Below are positions 1 through 9,815 of a stretch of 64,000 nt of DNA, piece by piece; within the stretch, counting starts at the first letter, position 1; every line of letters starts with the position of its first letter. The translations under genes were made by a program, and so were the position numbers. The notes below the pieces were generated by a model. That model saw only the letters and a list, made by a program, of their open reading frames with translations, was not told the origin of the DNA and did not search any database. This DNA comes from Ectothiorhodospira lacustris (lineage in GTDB: Bacteria > Pseudomonadota > Gammaproteobacteria > Ectothiorhodospirales > Ectothiorhodospiraceae): contig NZ_JAJNQN010000001.1 of NCBI RefSeq assembly GCF_022227845.1, positions 248,001 through 312,000 of the forward strand, read 5' to 3'.

Positions 1-567
1 TCCACCGGGGATCTCCTGCGCGCTGCCGTTTCCGCCGGAACGCCCCTGGGCCGGCAAGCCAAGGCCGCCATGGATGCCGGCCAGCTCGTGACGGATGATA
101 TCGTCCTGGGCATGATCCGCGAACGCCTGGCCATGCCCGACACTCAGCAGGGCTACATCCTGGACGGGTTCCCCCGCAACCTGGCCCAGGCCGGGGCGCT
201 GGACGACCTGCTCAAGGAACTGGGCAAGCCGCTGGATGTGGCGCTGCTCATCGACGTGGACTTCGACAATCTGATGCAGCGCCTCACCGGCCGCCAGACC
301 TGCGGCTCCTGCGGCGCCGTCTTCAACCGTCACACCAACCCTTCCCGGAAGGAAAACGTGTGCGATGTCTGCGGCGGTGAACTCACCCACCGCGCGGACG
401 ACAACGAAGAAACCATCGGCAAGCGTCTCAAGGTCTACGAAGAGCAGACCCGCCCCCTGGTGCAGTATTACAGCGAACGCAGCCTGCTGCAGACAGTGAA
501 GGGTGAAGGTGAGATCGAGTCCATCTACAAGGCGGTCTCCGAGGTGCTGGAGTCCTGCCGCAAGTAA
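1..567 (+). CDS. adk: adenylate kinase, 5'-truncated
   Basis: Cytosolic enzyme interconverting ATP + AMP and 2 ADP. The reading frame is open from the first base of the window, so the N-terminus with the P-loop is missing; 188 residues are visible of a usual ~215. Visible family signatures are STGDLLRAA at the left edge, the GYILDGFPRN segment, and a LID domain with a zinc-type Cys-x2-Cys-x16-Cys-x2-Cys set (C101, C104, C121, C124 of the visible part). This is the zinc-binding long form rather than the E. coli LID, which lacks these cysteines. The ATG at 70 is internal and not the start. lptD follows on the same strand after about 145 bp. Confidence 0.95.
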   Translation, partial: STGDLLRAAVSAGTPLGRQAKAAMDAGQLVTDDIVLGMIRERLAMPDTQQGYILDGFPRNLAQAGALDDLLKELGKPLDVALLIDVDFDNLMQRLTGRQTCGSCGAVFNRHTNPSRKENVCDVCGGELTHRADDNEETIGKRLKVYEEQTRPLVQYYSERSLLQTVKGEGEIESIYKAVSEVLESCRK

Positions 568-712
568 GGACGTGCTCCGCCCCGAGACACACTCCGGGTG
601 TCTCGGGGTCATCTCACCCCGATGTCTCCCCGGTCCCCATGCATTCCAGCGCAATTCATCTAGGCACCACGCCACCCGGCCTCTTCCCGGTGGTTCAGGC
701 GCACCAGCGCGC

Positions 713-2896
713 ATGAACCCTCGCAAGCTTCTCTCCTGCTGCCTGCTCATGACCTGCTGCGTCACCACGGTCCAGGCGAATGACTGGTCCCTGTGCCGCT
801 ACCAGCCGGAATCCCTGGAGTACCCGTTCCCCCGGGACGATCAGACCCGCTTCTTCGCCGACAGCGCCTTCATTGACCGGGACGGGATCTCCCGCCTGGA
901 GGGCAACGTCGCGCTCTATGACCAGGGCCGCATGCTGCGGGCGGATCGCATCACCTACGAGGAAAGTCGATCCTTCCTGGAAACCGAAGGCAATGTGCGT
1001 TTTCAGACCGATACGGGACTCTTCTTCGAAAGCCCGGGCGGTTTTCTGCATCTGGACACGGAGACCGGCCGTTTCGAGCATGCCCGCTACCGCTTTGACC
1101 CCCGTCATGCCCGGGGTGAAGCGAAGGCTCTGGAACCCCGCGGTCACAACACGCTGTATCTTCAGGAGGCCACTTACACCACCTGCGACCCCGGCCGGGA
1201 CCACTGGCTGCTCAGTGCGCGCCATGTACAGCTGAATCAGGACAGTGGCCAAGGCACGGCCAGGGGCGTCCTCCTGCGCTTTCAGGGGGTGCCCCTGTTC
1301 TATACGCCGTGGATCACCTTTCCCATCGATGATCGCCGCAAGTCCGGCCTGCTGCCACCCAGCTTCGGGACCTCGGACAACACCGGCGCGGATCTGCTGA
1401 TCCCGTTCTATCTGAACCTGGCACCCCACCGGGATGCCACCCTGGGCCTGCGCCTGATGGACAGCCGGGGCGCCATGCTGATGTCCGAGTTCCGCTACCT
1501 GAACCCCAGCAACCGAGGCCGGATCCAGCTGGATTACCTGCCCAACGACACGAGCTATGGCGAAGACCGCACCCTGGTGGCCTGGGACCACCACTGGCGC
1601 ATCAGTCCCCGGCTGCACTTTCACACAACGGGCAGCGACGTCTCGGACGACCGCTACTTCCGCGACCTGGGTGACTCCCTGGACGATACCAGCATCACCC
1701 ATCTGGAACGGCGGGCGGACCTTGTCTACGCCGGCCAGGGCTGGACGCTGCTGGGGCGGGTGCAGGATTTCCAGATCGTGGACGAGACCCTCTCCAGCAC
1801 CAGCCGTCCCTACAAACGGCTGCCCCAGCTGCTCTACCAGGGCCGCTGGCCCTGGCAGGCGGGTGGATTCGACTATCGCCTGCGCGCCGAATGGGTCGCC
1901 TTCGAGCGGGATGACAGCGTCACCGCCCGGCGCACGGATCTGATGCCGGAGATCAGCCGCCCCATGCACGGGGCCGCCTGGTTCGTAACCCCGAGCCTGA
2001 AATACCGCGTCACCCATTATGACCTGGACGACCAGCCCGCCGATGTCGACAGCAACCTGACCCGAGCGCTGCCCATCGCCAGCCTGGATGCCGGACTATT
2101 CCTGGAACGCCCGCTGGAAAGCGGGAACATCCAGACCCTGGAGCCGCGGTTGTACTATCTCTACACCCCCCGCCGGGATCAGGATGACATCCCTCTGTTC
2201 GATACCGCCCAGTTCGATTTCAGCTTTGATCAGCTGTTTCGGGATCATCGCTTCAGCGGCCCGGACCGGGTCGCCGATGCCGATCAGCTCACTACGGGCC
2301 TCACCACCCGCATCATCGACGGCCGCTCCGGCGAGGAACGTCTGCGGGTCAGCCTGGGGCAGATCCACTACTTTGATGATCGCCGGGTGACGCTGCGCGA
2401 GGAAGGCCGCGCCGAAACCGCCGACAGTTCCTCCATGGTCGCCGAAATGGCGGCGCGCCTGGGGGATCGCTGGCGCACCCGCGCCGGCGCCCAATGGGAC
2501 CCGCGACGGGAACAAATGGAGCGTTCTTCCGCTCTTCTGCAATACCGGGTGGATGGACGGCGCGTGATCAACCTGAGTCACCGTTACCGGGAAGACCTCC
2601 TGGAACAGGCCGATCTCTCGTTTGCCTGGCCCCTGTCCCGTCACTGGGACGTGGTGGGGCGCTGGGCCTACAGCCTGGAGGATAACCGGGACCTGGAAGT
2701 CCTGGCAGGCCTGGAATATAAGAGCTGCTGCTGGGCCTTCCGCCTCGTCTCCCGCCGTTACCTCAACGACGGCGCCCGGGATGAGTACAATGACGGCATT
2801 TATTTTCAACTTATCCTCAAAGGGCTCGGCAGTCTGGGCACCGGCCTGGGTGACCTGCTGAGCGAGGGCGTGCTGGGTTATGAAACTGATTACTAA
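713..2896 (+). CDS. lptD: LPS-assembly outer-membrane protein LptD
   Basis: Outer-membrane beta-barrel that, with LptE, inserts LPS into the outer leaflet. The frame is open from 503, but the ATG at 713 is preferred because it gives a normal signal peptide (MNPRKLLSCCLLMTCCVTTVQA) and avoids overlap with adk. The mature N-terminus has an LptA/OstA-like jellyroll (about residues 45-150, with LEGNV and ETEGNVRF), followed by the LptD barrel. Cysteines match the family's disulfide pattern: C28, C158 and the vicinal pair C672-C673. The length of 727 residues is slightly short for the family. The 3' end overlaps surA by 17 nt, suggesting translational coupling with the periplasmic chaperone that helps fold LptD. 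Confidence 0.95.
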   Translation: MNPRKLLSCCLLMTCCVTTVQANDWSLCRYQPESLEYPFPRDDQTRFFADSAFIDRDGISRLEGNVALYDQGRMLRADRITYEESRSFLETEGNVRFQTDTGLFFESPGGFLHLDTETGRFEHARYRFDPRHARGEAKALEPRGHNTLYLQEATYTTCDPGRDHWLLSARHVQLNQDSGQGTARGVLLRFQGVPLFYTPWITFPIDDRRKSGLLPPSFGTSDNTGADLLIPFYLNLAPHRDATLGLRLMDSRGAMLMSEFRYLNPSNRGRIQLDYLPNDTSYGEDRTLVAWDHHWRISPRLHFHTTGSDVSDDRYFRDLGDSLDDTSITHLERRADLVYAGQGWTLLGRVQDFQIVDETLSSTSRPYKRLPQLLYQGRWPWQAGGFDYRLRAEWVAFERDDSVTARRTDLMPEISRPMHGAAWFVTPSLKYRVTHYDLDDQPADVDSNLTRALPIASLDAGLFLERPLESGNIQTLEPRLYYLYTPRRDQDDIPLFDTAQFDFSFDQLFRDHRFSGPDRVADADQLTTGLTTRIIDGRSGEERLRVSLGQIHYFDDRRVTLREEGRAETADSSSMVAEMAARLGDRWRTRAGAQWDPRREQMERSSALLQYRVDGRRVINLSHRYREDLLEQADLSFAWPLSRHWDVVGRWAYSLEDNRDLEVLAGLEYKSCCWAFRLVSRRYLNDGARDEYNDGIYFQLILKGLGSLGTGLGDLLSEGVLGYETDY

Positions 2897-4229
2897 ACTG
2901 CTGATACTCGTGGCGCTGACCTGGTCCTTGGGCATCGGCGCCCAGACACCCTCACCGGAAGACGGGCGACTGATGGACCGGATCATCGCCGTGGTGGAAG
3001 AAGACGTCATCATGCAGAGCGAACTGCAACAGCGCATGGATGAGATCGGGCAGCAACTGGCGGCCCGTGACGGGCAGGCCCCGCCGCGTGATGCGCTGGT
3101 GCGCCCGGTGCTGGACCGCCTGATCCTGGAGCGCCTGCAATTGCAGGAAGCGCGCCGCATCGGCATCCGCATCGACGACATCACCCTCAATAACGCAATG
3201 GAGAACATCGCCCGGGAAAACCGCATGACCCTGACCGAGTTCCGTGACCGGCTGGTGGCCGACGGCATGGATTTTCCGGCCTTCCGGGAACAGATCCGCA
3301 ATGAACTGGCCATCTCGCAGCTACGCCGCCGGCAGGTGGACAGCCGCATCCAGGTCAGCGAACAGGAGATCGACGACCTGATTGCCAGCGAAAGCGGTGC
3401 CATCGACAGGGACGTGGAATACCGCCTGCTGCATCTGCTGATTTCCCTCCCCGAAGGGGCAACCCCCGACAGGATCCAGGCGGCCCGGGAACAGGCCCGG
3501 AAGATCCGCGAGGAAGCTGCCGCCGGGGCCGACTTCACCGCCCTGGCCCTGCGGGAATCCGCCGGCCGGCACGCCCTGGACGGCGGTGACCTGGGCTGGC
3601 GCAGCGCCGCCCAGGTCCCCACCCTGTTCGCCCGGCACGTGGTGCTGATGCGGGAAGGCGAAGTCAGCGAGGTCATCCGCTCTCCCTCCGGATTCCACAT
3701 CATCAAACTGGCGGAGCGGCGGGGCGGCACCCGTACCCAGGTCCGCCAGACCCAGGTGCGCCATATCCTCATCACGCCCACCGAAGTGCTGAGCAACGAT
3801 GAGGCCTTCGAGCGCCTCTCCAGCCTGCGCAGCCGCATCGAAGACGGCGCCGACTTCGCTGAACTGGCCCGTGCCCATTCCGACGATCGGGGCAGCGCCC
3901 TGCGGGGCGGCGAACTGGGCTGGACCGACCCGGGTGACCTGGTACCCCAGTTCGAGGACGTCATGAACCGGCTGCCGCCGGGACGCATCAGTGAACCCTT
4001 CCGCTCCCCATTCGGCTGGCACATCCTGGAGGTGCTGGAACGACGGGATCACGACAGCTCCCGGGAGCTGATGCGTGCCCAGGCTCGGGAGATCATCCGG
4101 GACCGCAAGCGGGACGACGAACTGGAACTGTGGCTGCGCCGACTGCGGGACGAGTCCTTTGTGGAACTGCGCCTGGACGCTCGTAACCCGGGGGATCCGA
4201 CGGCCCTGATCAGCCCGCGGGGACGATAA
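2880..4229 (+). CDS. surA: periplasmic chaperone / peptidyl-prolyl isomerase SurA
   Basis: Periplasmic chaperone for outer-membrane proteins with parvulin-type prolyl isomerase domains. The 449 residues comprise a signal peptide ([22 protein letters not shown]), a SurA N-terminal helical domain (about 28-155, beginning [17 protein letters not shown]) and two tandem parvulin domains (about 178-280 and 291-390). Each parvulin domain shows the GGDLGW or GGELGW turn and a terminal GFHIIKL or GWHILEV strand. The start lies inside the end of lptD, and the stop shares one base with the pdxA start, so lptD-surA-pdxA form a tight operon as in other gammaproteobacteria. Confidence 0.96.
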   Translation: MKLITKLLILVALTWSLGIGAQTPSPEDGRLMDRIIAVVEEDVIMQSELQQRMDEIGQQLAARDGQAPPRDALVRPVLDRLILERLQLQEARRIGIRIDDITLNNAMENIARENRMTLTEFRDRLVADGMDFPAFREQIRNELAISQLRRRQVDSRIQVSEQEIDDLIASESGAIDRDVEYRLLHLLISLPEGATPDRIQAAREQARKIREEAAAGADFTALALRESAGRHALDGGDLGWRSAAQVPTLFARHVVLMREGEVSEVIRSPSGFHIIKLAERRGGTRTQVRQTQVRHILITPTEVLSNDEAFERLSSLRSRIEDGADFAELARAHSDDRGSALRGGELGWTDPGDLVPQFEDVMNRLPPGRISEPFRSPFGWHILEVLERRDHDSSRELMRAQAREIIRDRKRDDELELWLRRLRDESFVELRLDARNPGDPTALISPRGR

Positions 4230-5227
4230 TGACTCGTCCCATACCCCGTATCGCCATCACCCCGGGGGAGCCGGCGGGCATCGGACCGGATCTGGTGGCC
4301 ATGCTGGCCCAGCAACCCTGTCCGGCCCAGCGGATCGTGATCGCGGATCCCCTGGTGCTGCAGGATCGGGCCGCGGATCTGGGACTGCCTCTGACCCTCA
4401 CGCCCTTTGACCCGGACAGCCCACCCCACACCGATCGCGCGGGTTGCCTGAGCATCGTCGGTGATTGCCAGGTGGCCCACCCCGTCAGGGCCGGTCATCT
4501 CGATCCGGCCAACGGGGACTATGTGCTGCAGACCCTGCGTCGGGCGGCCGACGGCTGCCTGGCCGGCACCTTCGATGCCCTGGTCACGGGCCCTGTACAC
4601 AAGGGCGTCATCAATACCGCCGGCATCCCCTTCACCGGCCACACGGAATTCCTGGCGGAACGCTGCCGAGCCCCCATGCCGGTGATGCTGCTGGCCGCCG
4701 GTGAGTTGCGGGTCGCCCTGGTCACCACCCATCTGCCCCTGTCCAGGGTGGCCGCCGCCATCACGCCGGCACGGCTCCTGAGCGTGCTGCGAGTACTGCA
4801 CCAGGACCTGCGCGAGCAGTTCGGGTTGGCCCGACCCCGCATCCTGGTCTGCGGCCTCAACCCCCATGCGGGCGAAGGGGGCCACCTGGGAGACGAGGAG
4901 ATCCGGATCATCACCCCGGTGCTGGAACAGCTGCGCACCGAGGGCATGGATCTGCGCGGCCCCCTGCCCGCCGACACCCTGTTCACCGACCGCTATCTGC
5001 GCGAGGCGGACGCGGTGCTGGCCATGTATCATGACCAGGGACTGCCGGTACTCAAGCACGCGGGCTTTGGCCGGGCCGTGAACATCACCCTGGGGCTGCC
5101 CATCATCCGCACCTCGGTAGACCATGGCACCGCCCTGGAACTGGCCGGTACCGGCCGGGCCGAAGTCGGCAGCTTCCTTGAGGCCCTGTCCCTGGCCATC
5201 CACCTATCCTTGCAAAGAGCATCCTGA
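4229..5227 (+). CDS. pdxA: 4-hydroxythreonine-4-phosphate dehydrogenase
   Basis: NAD-dependent step of deoxyxylulose-5-phosphate-dependent pyridoxal phosphate synthesis. The 332 residues show the family hallmarks: [13 protein letters not shown] at the N-terminus, [20 protein letters not shown] near residue 127, [11 protein letters not shown] near 209 with a metal-ligand histidine, [11 protein letters not shown] near 266, and [11 protein letters not shown] near the C-terminus. The start codon overlaps the surA stop by one base. It supplies cofactor chemistry used elsewhere in the window (glycine decarboxylase, IlvA and glycogen phosphorylase are all PLP enzymes), but that link is only general. 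Confidence 0.96.
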   Translation: MTRPIPRIAITPGEPAGIGPDLVAMLAQQPCPAQRIVIADPLVLQDRAADLGLPLTLTPFDPDSPPHTDRAGCLSIVGDCQVAHPVRAGHLDPANGDYVLQTLRRAADGCLAGTFDALVTGPVHKGVINTAGIPFTGHTEFLAERCRAPMPVMLLAAGELRVALVTTHLPLSRVAAAITPARLLSVLRVLHQDLREQFGLARPRILVCGLNPHAGEGGHLGDEEIRIITPVLEQLRTEGMDLRGPLPADTLFTDRYLREADAVLAMYHDQGLPVLKHAGFGRAVNITLGLPIIRTSVDHGTALELAGTGRAEVGSFLEALSLAIHLSLQRAS

Positions 5228-5250
5228 CCATCCGTCCCGAGGAATCACCC

Positions 5251-5580
5251 ATGTCCCGAGCCATGCGCATCGGCACCCTGTCCCTACTCAGCCTGGCCCT
5301 GATGCTGGGCGGCTGTACCTTCGTCAAGCTCACTCCCGGCGGTGAACGGGTCCGTATCCTGGATGCCCAGGATGTGACCCAGTGCGAGCGGGTCGGCAAC
5401 ACCTCCGCCACGGTGGCCGAGCAGGTGGGCATCTTCAAGCGTCCCCCGGAAAAGCTGGCCCAGGAAGTGGACCATGCCGCCCGCAATGCCGCCGCCGAGA
5501 TGGGCGGTGATACCCTGGTCCCCCGCGGTCCCCTGCGGGAAGGGCGACGGGGCTATGACGTCTATCGCTGCATCCGCTGA
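5251..5580 (+). CDS. DUF4156-type outer-membrane lipoprotein
   Basis: Small lipoprotein of 109 residues with an N-terminal hydrophobic segment ending in a lipobox (LMLGGC, lipid-anchored Cys near residue 22). The remaining ~85 residues have a DUF4156-like pattern: VRILDAQDVTQCERVG, then a C-terminal YDVYRC pairing a second conserved cysteine. The function of the family is unknown. It sits between pdxA (23 bp gap) and rsmA (26 bp gap) on the same strand, a position that is not part of the E. coli arrangement, so it looks like a local addition to the surA-pdxA-rsmA operon. Confidence 0.8.
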   Translation: MSRAMRIGTLSLLSLALMLGGCTFVKLTPGGERVRILDAQDVTQCERVGNTSATVAEQVGIFKRPPEKLAQEVDHAARNAAAEMGGDTLVPRGPLREGRRGYDVYRCIR

Positions 5581-5606
5581 CAGACCCTCCGGAGACCCCG
5601 CGCCCA

Positions 5607-6398
5607 GTGGAACACGCCCCCAGAAAACGTTTCGGCCAGCATTTCCTGCATGACCCCGGTGTCATCCGGCGCATCGTCGGGGCCATCGATCCCTGTCCGG
5701 GGCAGACCTTGCTGGAGATCGGTCCCGGCACGGGCGCCATCACCCGACCCGTGCTGGAACGCTGTCGGCAACTGCATGTGGTGGAACTGGACCGGGATCT
5801 GATTCCCCGTCTGCAAACGGAGTATGCCGATGCCGGTGAGCTCATCGTGCACGCCGCCGATGCCCTGAAGTTCGATGTCGGCGCAGTGCCGGTGCCCACC
5901 GGCCGCAAGCTGCGGGTGATCGGCAACCTGCCCTACAACATCTCCACGCCCCTGATCTTTCACCTGCTGAAGTGGGCCGACGGCATCCAGGACATGCACT
6001 TCCTGCTGCAAAAGGAGGTGGTGGATCGGCTGACTGCCCGTCCCGGCACGGCCGAATACGGGCGGCTGGGGATCATGGTGCAGTATCGCTGCCGGACCGA
6101 ATCCCTGTTCCATGTCGGCCCGGGGGCCTTCCGCCCCCCGCCGCGGGTGGATTCCGCCGTGGTCAGGCTGATGCCCTGGGATACCCTGCCCTACCCGGCC
6201 CGGGACGAAGCCCTGTTTGCCGCCCTGGTCCACCAGGGCTTCACCCGCCGGCGCAAGACCCTGCGCAACGCCCTGCAGGGCCTGGCGGATCCCACCGCCA
6301 TGACGGCGGTGGACATCGACCCCGCCCGACGCCCGGAAACCCTGTCAGTGGAAGAGTTCGTCCGTCTGGCCAATCAGGTGGCCGAGACCCATACTTAA
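5607..6398 (+). CDS. rsmA: 16S rRNA (adenine1518/1519-N6)-dimethyltransferase
   Basis: KsgA/RsmA dimethylates two adjacent adenines in helix 45 of 16S rRNA using SAM. The start is a GTG with a GGAG ribosome-binding site about 13 bases upstream, giving the canonical N-terminus RKRFGQHFLHD. The SAM motif LLEIGPGTGAIT lies near residue 35 and the catalytic NLPYNIST motif near 110. The C-terminal helical domain contains FTRRRKTLRNAL. At 263 residues it has the usual length. In E. coli apaG follows immediately; here tal and glk intervene. Confidence 0.96.
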   Translation: MEHAPRKRFGQHFLHDPGVIRRIVGAIDPCPGQTLLEIGPGTGAITRPVLERCRQLHVVELDRDLIPRLQTEYADAGELIVHAADALKFDVGAVPVPTGRKLRVIGNLPYNISTPLIFHLLKWADGIQDMHFLLQKEVVDRLTARPGTAEYGRLGIMVQYRCRTESLFHVGPGAFRPPPRVDSAVVRLMPWDTLPYPARDEALFAALVHQGFTRRRKTLRNALQGLADPTAMTAVDIDPARRPETLSVEEFVRLANQVAETHT

Positions 6399-6417
6399 GC
6401 CGGTCCCCATGTGGGGT

Positions 6418-6423
6418 TACAAT
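6418..6423 (+). promoter_or_regulatory. candidate sigma-70 -10 box for tal
   Basis: TACAAT lies 29 bases before the tal start codon, with a weak -35 (TTAAGC, 6395-6400) at 17 bp spacing that overlaps the end of rsmA. It would allow tal-glk to be transcribed separately from the pdxA-rsmA operon. Confidence 0.4.
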
Positions 6424-6452
6424 GTATTTTTTCCGCCATCGGCGAGGACACA

Positions 6453-7577
6453 ATGGCAGAACACAATCCGCTGCTTCGCTTGAGAGAATTGGGCCAGAGC
6501 GTCTGGTACGACTATATCCGCAGTGACCTCATGGCCTCCGGGGAACTGGATCGCCTGATCCGGGAGGACGGCCTGGGCGGCCTGACCTCCAACCCCGCCA
6601 TTTTCGATAAGGCCATCACCGGCAGCGACCTCTATGACACCGCAATCCGGGAATGTCTGGCGCAGTCTCCGGACCTGACCACCAAAGGCCTGTTCTACCA
6701 GCTTGCCATCCGCGACCTGCAGGCCGCCGCCGATGCCTTTGCCGAGACCTACCGGCGCACCGTGGGGCGTGACGGCTTCGTCAGCCTGGAAGTCTCTCCG
6801 GAGCTGGCCTTCGACGCCGAGAGCACCGTGCGCGAAGCCCTGGAGCTGCATGCCCGGCTGGATCGTCCCAATCTCATGATCAAGGTACCCGGCACCTTGC
6901 CCGGCCTGGCCGCCATCGAGCAGCTCACTGCTGCCGGCGTCAATGTCAACGTCACCCTGCTGTTCTCCGTCACCCGCTATCAGGCGGTGCTGGAGTCCTT
7001 CCTCAAGGGCCTGGAGACTCGCCTGGAGCGGGGCGAACCCGTGGCCTCCATTGCCTCGGTGGCCAGCTTCTTCGTCAGCCGGGTGGATACCGCCCTGGAC
7101 ACGCTCCTGGAAGAGCGTATCCGCGAGGGCCGCCCGGTGGAACACATGCAGGGCCTGCTGGCCATTGCCAATGCCAGGCTGGCCTATGCCCATTTCCAGC
7201 AGGTCTGCGGCAGCGAACGCTGGCAGCGTCTGGTTCGGGCCGGGGCCCAGCCCCAGCGGCTGCTGTGGGCCAGCACCGGCACCAAGAACCCGGATTACAG
7301 CGATGTGCTCTACGTGGACTCGCTGATCGGCCCGGAAACGGTGAACACCCTGCCGCCGGCTACCTATGACGCCTTCCGGGATCACGGCACCCCGGCCCAG
7401 ACCCTGAGCGAAGGACAGGAACAGGCCCGTGCCCTGATCCAGGGTCTGCCCGATCTGGGTATCGACCTGGAGAGCGTCACCGACCGTCTGGAGGCCGAGG
7501 GCGTTCAGGCTTTTGCCGACGCCTTCGCCCACCTGATCCAGGGCCTGGAAGACAAGCGCCGCCGCCTGGCGGCCTGA
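6453..7577 (+). CDS. tal: transaldolase (long, mycobacterial-type subfamily)
   Basis: Transfers dihydroxyacetone units between sedoheptulose-7-phosphate and glyceraldehyde-3-phosphate in the non-oxidative pentose phosphate pathway. ATG 6453 is preferred over the upstream ATG at 6411 because a GGCGAGGA ribosome-binding site lies just before it, giving 374 residues. Signatures are [14 protein letters not shown] near residue 36, the Schiff-base lysine in LMIKVPGT, and a [12 protein letters not shown] segment. The length fits the ~370-residue Tal subfamily (often called tal_mycobact), not E. coli TalB. glk follows after 26 bp, so the two sugar-phosphate genes probably form one unit inserted between rsmA and apaG. 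Confidence 0.9.
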   Translation: MAEHNPLLRLRELGQSVWYDYIRSDLMASGELDRLIREDGLGGLTSNPAIFDKAITGSDLYDTAIRECLAQSPDLTTKGLFYQLAIRDLQAAADAFAETYRRTVGRDGFVSLEVSPELAFDAESTVREALELHARLDRPNLMIKVPGTLPGLAAIEQLTAAGVNVNVTLLFSVTRYQAVLESFLKGLETRLERGEPVASIASVASFFVSRVDTALDTLLEERIREGRPVEHMQGLLAIANARLAYAHFQQVCGSERWQRLVRAGAQPQRLLWASTGTKNPDYSDVLYVDSLIGPETVNTLPPATYDAFRDHGTPAQTLSEGQEQARALIQGLPDLGIDLESVTDRLEAEGVQAFADAFAHLIQGLEDKRRRLAA

Positions 7578-7603
7578 GGGAGCCGTAGCCTAAGGAGACG
7601 ATC

Positions 7604-8611
7604 GTGGACGTTCTGGCGGGAGATATCGGAGGCACCAAGACCCTGCTCATGCTGGCCAAAGTGGAAGACGGCCGGCTGATCCCCGGAGAGATTCGGCGCT
7701 ACACCAGTGCCGACTACCCCGGACTGGCGCCCATGGTCCGGACCTTCCTGGCGGATCAGGGTACCGGCGTACCGATCAGCGCCGCCTTCGCCCTGGCCGG
7801 CCCGGTCGCCCGCCGGGATGACGGCCAGCAGGCCCGCCTCACCAACCTGCCCTGGCAACTGGACTCCCGGCAATTGGCCCGGGACCTGGGCCTGCCCCGG
7901 GTCACCCTGGTCAACGACTTCGAGGGCATCGCCCACAGCCTGGACGACCTGCCCGCCGACAGCCTGCATGGACTGCAGCAAGCGGACAGGGATCCGGACG
8001 GAGTGCGCCTGGTGGTGGGGGCGGGAACCGGCCTTGGGGTGTGCATCGTCTGTCCCGGCCGGTCCGGGCGGCTCATACCCACCGAGGCGGGTCACGGCGA
8101 GCTGGCACCCGCCGATGCCCGCCAGTCCCGCCTGTGGGCCGCCGTCACACGGCAGGAAGGGCGCTGCAGCCGGGAGCACCTGCTCAGTGGCCGAGGGATT
8201 AACCGCATTGCCCGTTTCCTCATCAGCGAAGGCCCTCAAAGGCCGGGCAAGGTCCTGGCCGAGGCCATGACGCAACCGGACCCGGCCCCCGAACTCACCC
8301 GGCTCGCCCTGGCGGGCAGCGATCCCCTGGCCGTGGAGACCCTGTCCCTGTTCTGCAGCCTCTATGGGGGGCAGACGGGTGATCTGGCCCTGGGCTGTCT
8401 GCCCTTCGGCGGGGTCTATATTGCCGGCGGTATCGCGCCGCGCATCCTGCCTCTGCTGGATGCCGGGGGCTTCATGACGGCCTTTTGCCACAAACCGCCC
8501 ATGACCCACCTGCTGGAGCGGATGTCGGTTCAGGTCATCACCGATCCCCGGTCGGGACTACTGGGTGCCGCCCGCCTGGCCGCCCTGCAGATCACCCAAG
8601 ACCGCGGCTAA
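7604..8611 (+). CDS. glk: glucokinase (Glk family)
   Basis: ATP-dependent phosphorylation of glucose. It has 335 residues starting at GTG 7604 with an AAGGAGA site upstream. The phosphate-binding loop AGDIGGTKT is at residues 5-13, LAGPV precedes the sugar-binding TNLPWQLD, the catalytic aspartate is in LVNDFEGIAHS, and the GAGTGLGV motif is near residue 140. These are features of the bacterial hexokinase-type Glk family rather than ROK kinases, since the ROK zinc-binding CxCGxxGC motif is absent. It pairs with tal upstream; apaG begins 89 bp downstream. Confidence 0.9.
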   Translation: MDVLAGDIGGTKTLLMLAKVEDGRLIPGEIRRYTSADYPGLAPMVRTFLADQGTGVPISAAFALAGPVARRDDGQQARLTNLPWQLDSRQLARDLGLPRVTLVNDFEGIAHSLDDLPADSLHGLQQADRDPDGVRLVVGAGTGLGVCIVCPGRSGRLIPTEAGHGELAPADARQSRLWAAVTRQEGRCSREHLLSGRGINRIARFLISEGPQRPGKVLAEAMTQPDPAPELTRLALAGSDPLAVETLSLFCSLYGGQTGDLALGCLPFGGVYIAGGIAPRILPLLDAGGFMTAFCHKPPMTHLLERMSVQVITDPRSGLLGAARLAALQITQDRG

Positions 8612-8700
8612 GACCCGCTCCGGGCTACAACTTCCCACGGGAATCCGGCAAGATACCGTTTCTTGCCAGGCGCCCCTTCCAGGCCACCGGAGACAACCCC

Positions 8701-9084
<384 letters not shown>

Positions 9085-9122
9085 ATAAATCCGACCTGGG
9101 TCAAGCCTGCAAACCCCTACTT

Positions 9123-9151
9123 TAGACAGGGGCTTGGTCACTGATTACAAT
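9123..9151 (+). promoter_or_regulatory. sigma-70 promoter for the methyltransferase-apaH pair
   Basis: TAGACA (9123-9128) and TACAAT (9146-9151) are separated by exactly 17 bp, five of six matches to each consensus hexamer. It lies in the 122-bp gap between apaG and the methyltransferase gene, about 55 bp before the start codon, so the last two genes can be expressed independently of the upstream operon. Confidence 0.6.
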
Positions 9152-9206
9152 CGTGAGCACTGGAAAATAACCCTGTAAGACTCATCCACAACCACGGGCT
9201 AACCTC

Positions 9207-9806
9207 ATGCGCATCCCTTACACCCTCTGGGCACCCATCTACGATCGACTGATTGAAAAACCTTCAACAGGCATCAGACAGCACAGCCTGGAGCGTTTGG
9301 GCGACGTGGAAGGTCGATCCATCCTGCTGGTGGGCGTGGGCACCGGGTTGGATTTTCCCTTCCTGCCCCAGGGCGCCCATTACACCGGCGTGGACCTGAC
9401 CCCGGCCATGCTCAAGAAGGCGACCGAACGCGCCCAGTCCCTGAACCTGGGCATCGAGCTGCATGAGGGCAACGCCATGGCCCTGCCCTACGAGGATGCC
9501 CAGTTCGACGTGGTGGTCATGCACAATATCCTGGCGGTCGTCCCCAATGCCGGCAAGGCGCTGACCGAAGCCACCCGCGTGCTCAAGCCCGGTGGCCGGA
9601 TCCTGATCCTGGACAAGTTCCTCAAGCCCGGTGAAAGCGCTCCCTTCCGCCGCCTGCTGGGCCTGGTGTCCCAGTTCCTGGCCACCCGCACCGACGTGGT
9701 GTTCGAGAACCTGATGAAAAAGCGCACCGACCTGACCCTGCTGGAAGACAGTCCGGCGATGCTGCGCGGCTGGTTCCGTCACATCCTGCTGGAAAAGAAG
9801 GCCTGA
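9207..9806 (+). CDS. class I SAM-dependent methyltransferase
   Basis: The 199 residues carry a Rossmann methyltransferase core: motif I ILLVGVGTGLDFPF near residue 45, acidic motif II YTGVDLTPAML, DVVVMHNILAVVP as motif IV, and a LKPGGRILILDKFLKPG motif. The N-terminal YTLWAPIYDRL and the overall layout recall Rhodobacter-type phosphatidylethanolamine N-methyltransferases (PmtA), but small-molecule or quinone methyltransferases share this fold and the substrate cannot be read from sequence. It lies between apaG and apaH, with 9 bp to apaH. A phospholipid role would suit the lipid genes that follow, but that is speculation. Confidence 0.7.
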   Translation: MRIPYTLWAPIYDRLIEKPSTGIRQHSLERLGDVEGRSILLVGVGTGLDFPFLPQGAHYTGVDLTPAMLKKATERAQSLNLGIELHEGNAMALPYEDAQFDVVVMHNILAVVPNAGKALTEATRVLKPGGRILILDKFLKPGESAPFRRLLGLVSQFLATRTDVVFENLMKKRTDLTLLEDSPAMLRGWFRHILLEKKA

Positions 9807-9815
9807 CCCCGCTGC

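Noticed and set aside
503-712. N-terminal extension of lptD
   Set aside because: Overlaps adk and lacks a signal peptide; the ATG at 713 gives a proper one.
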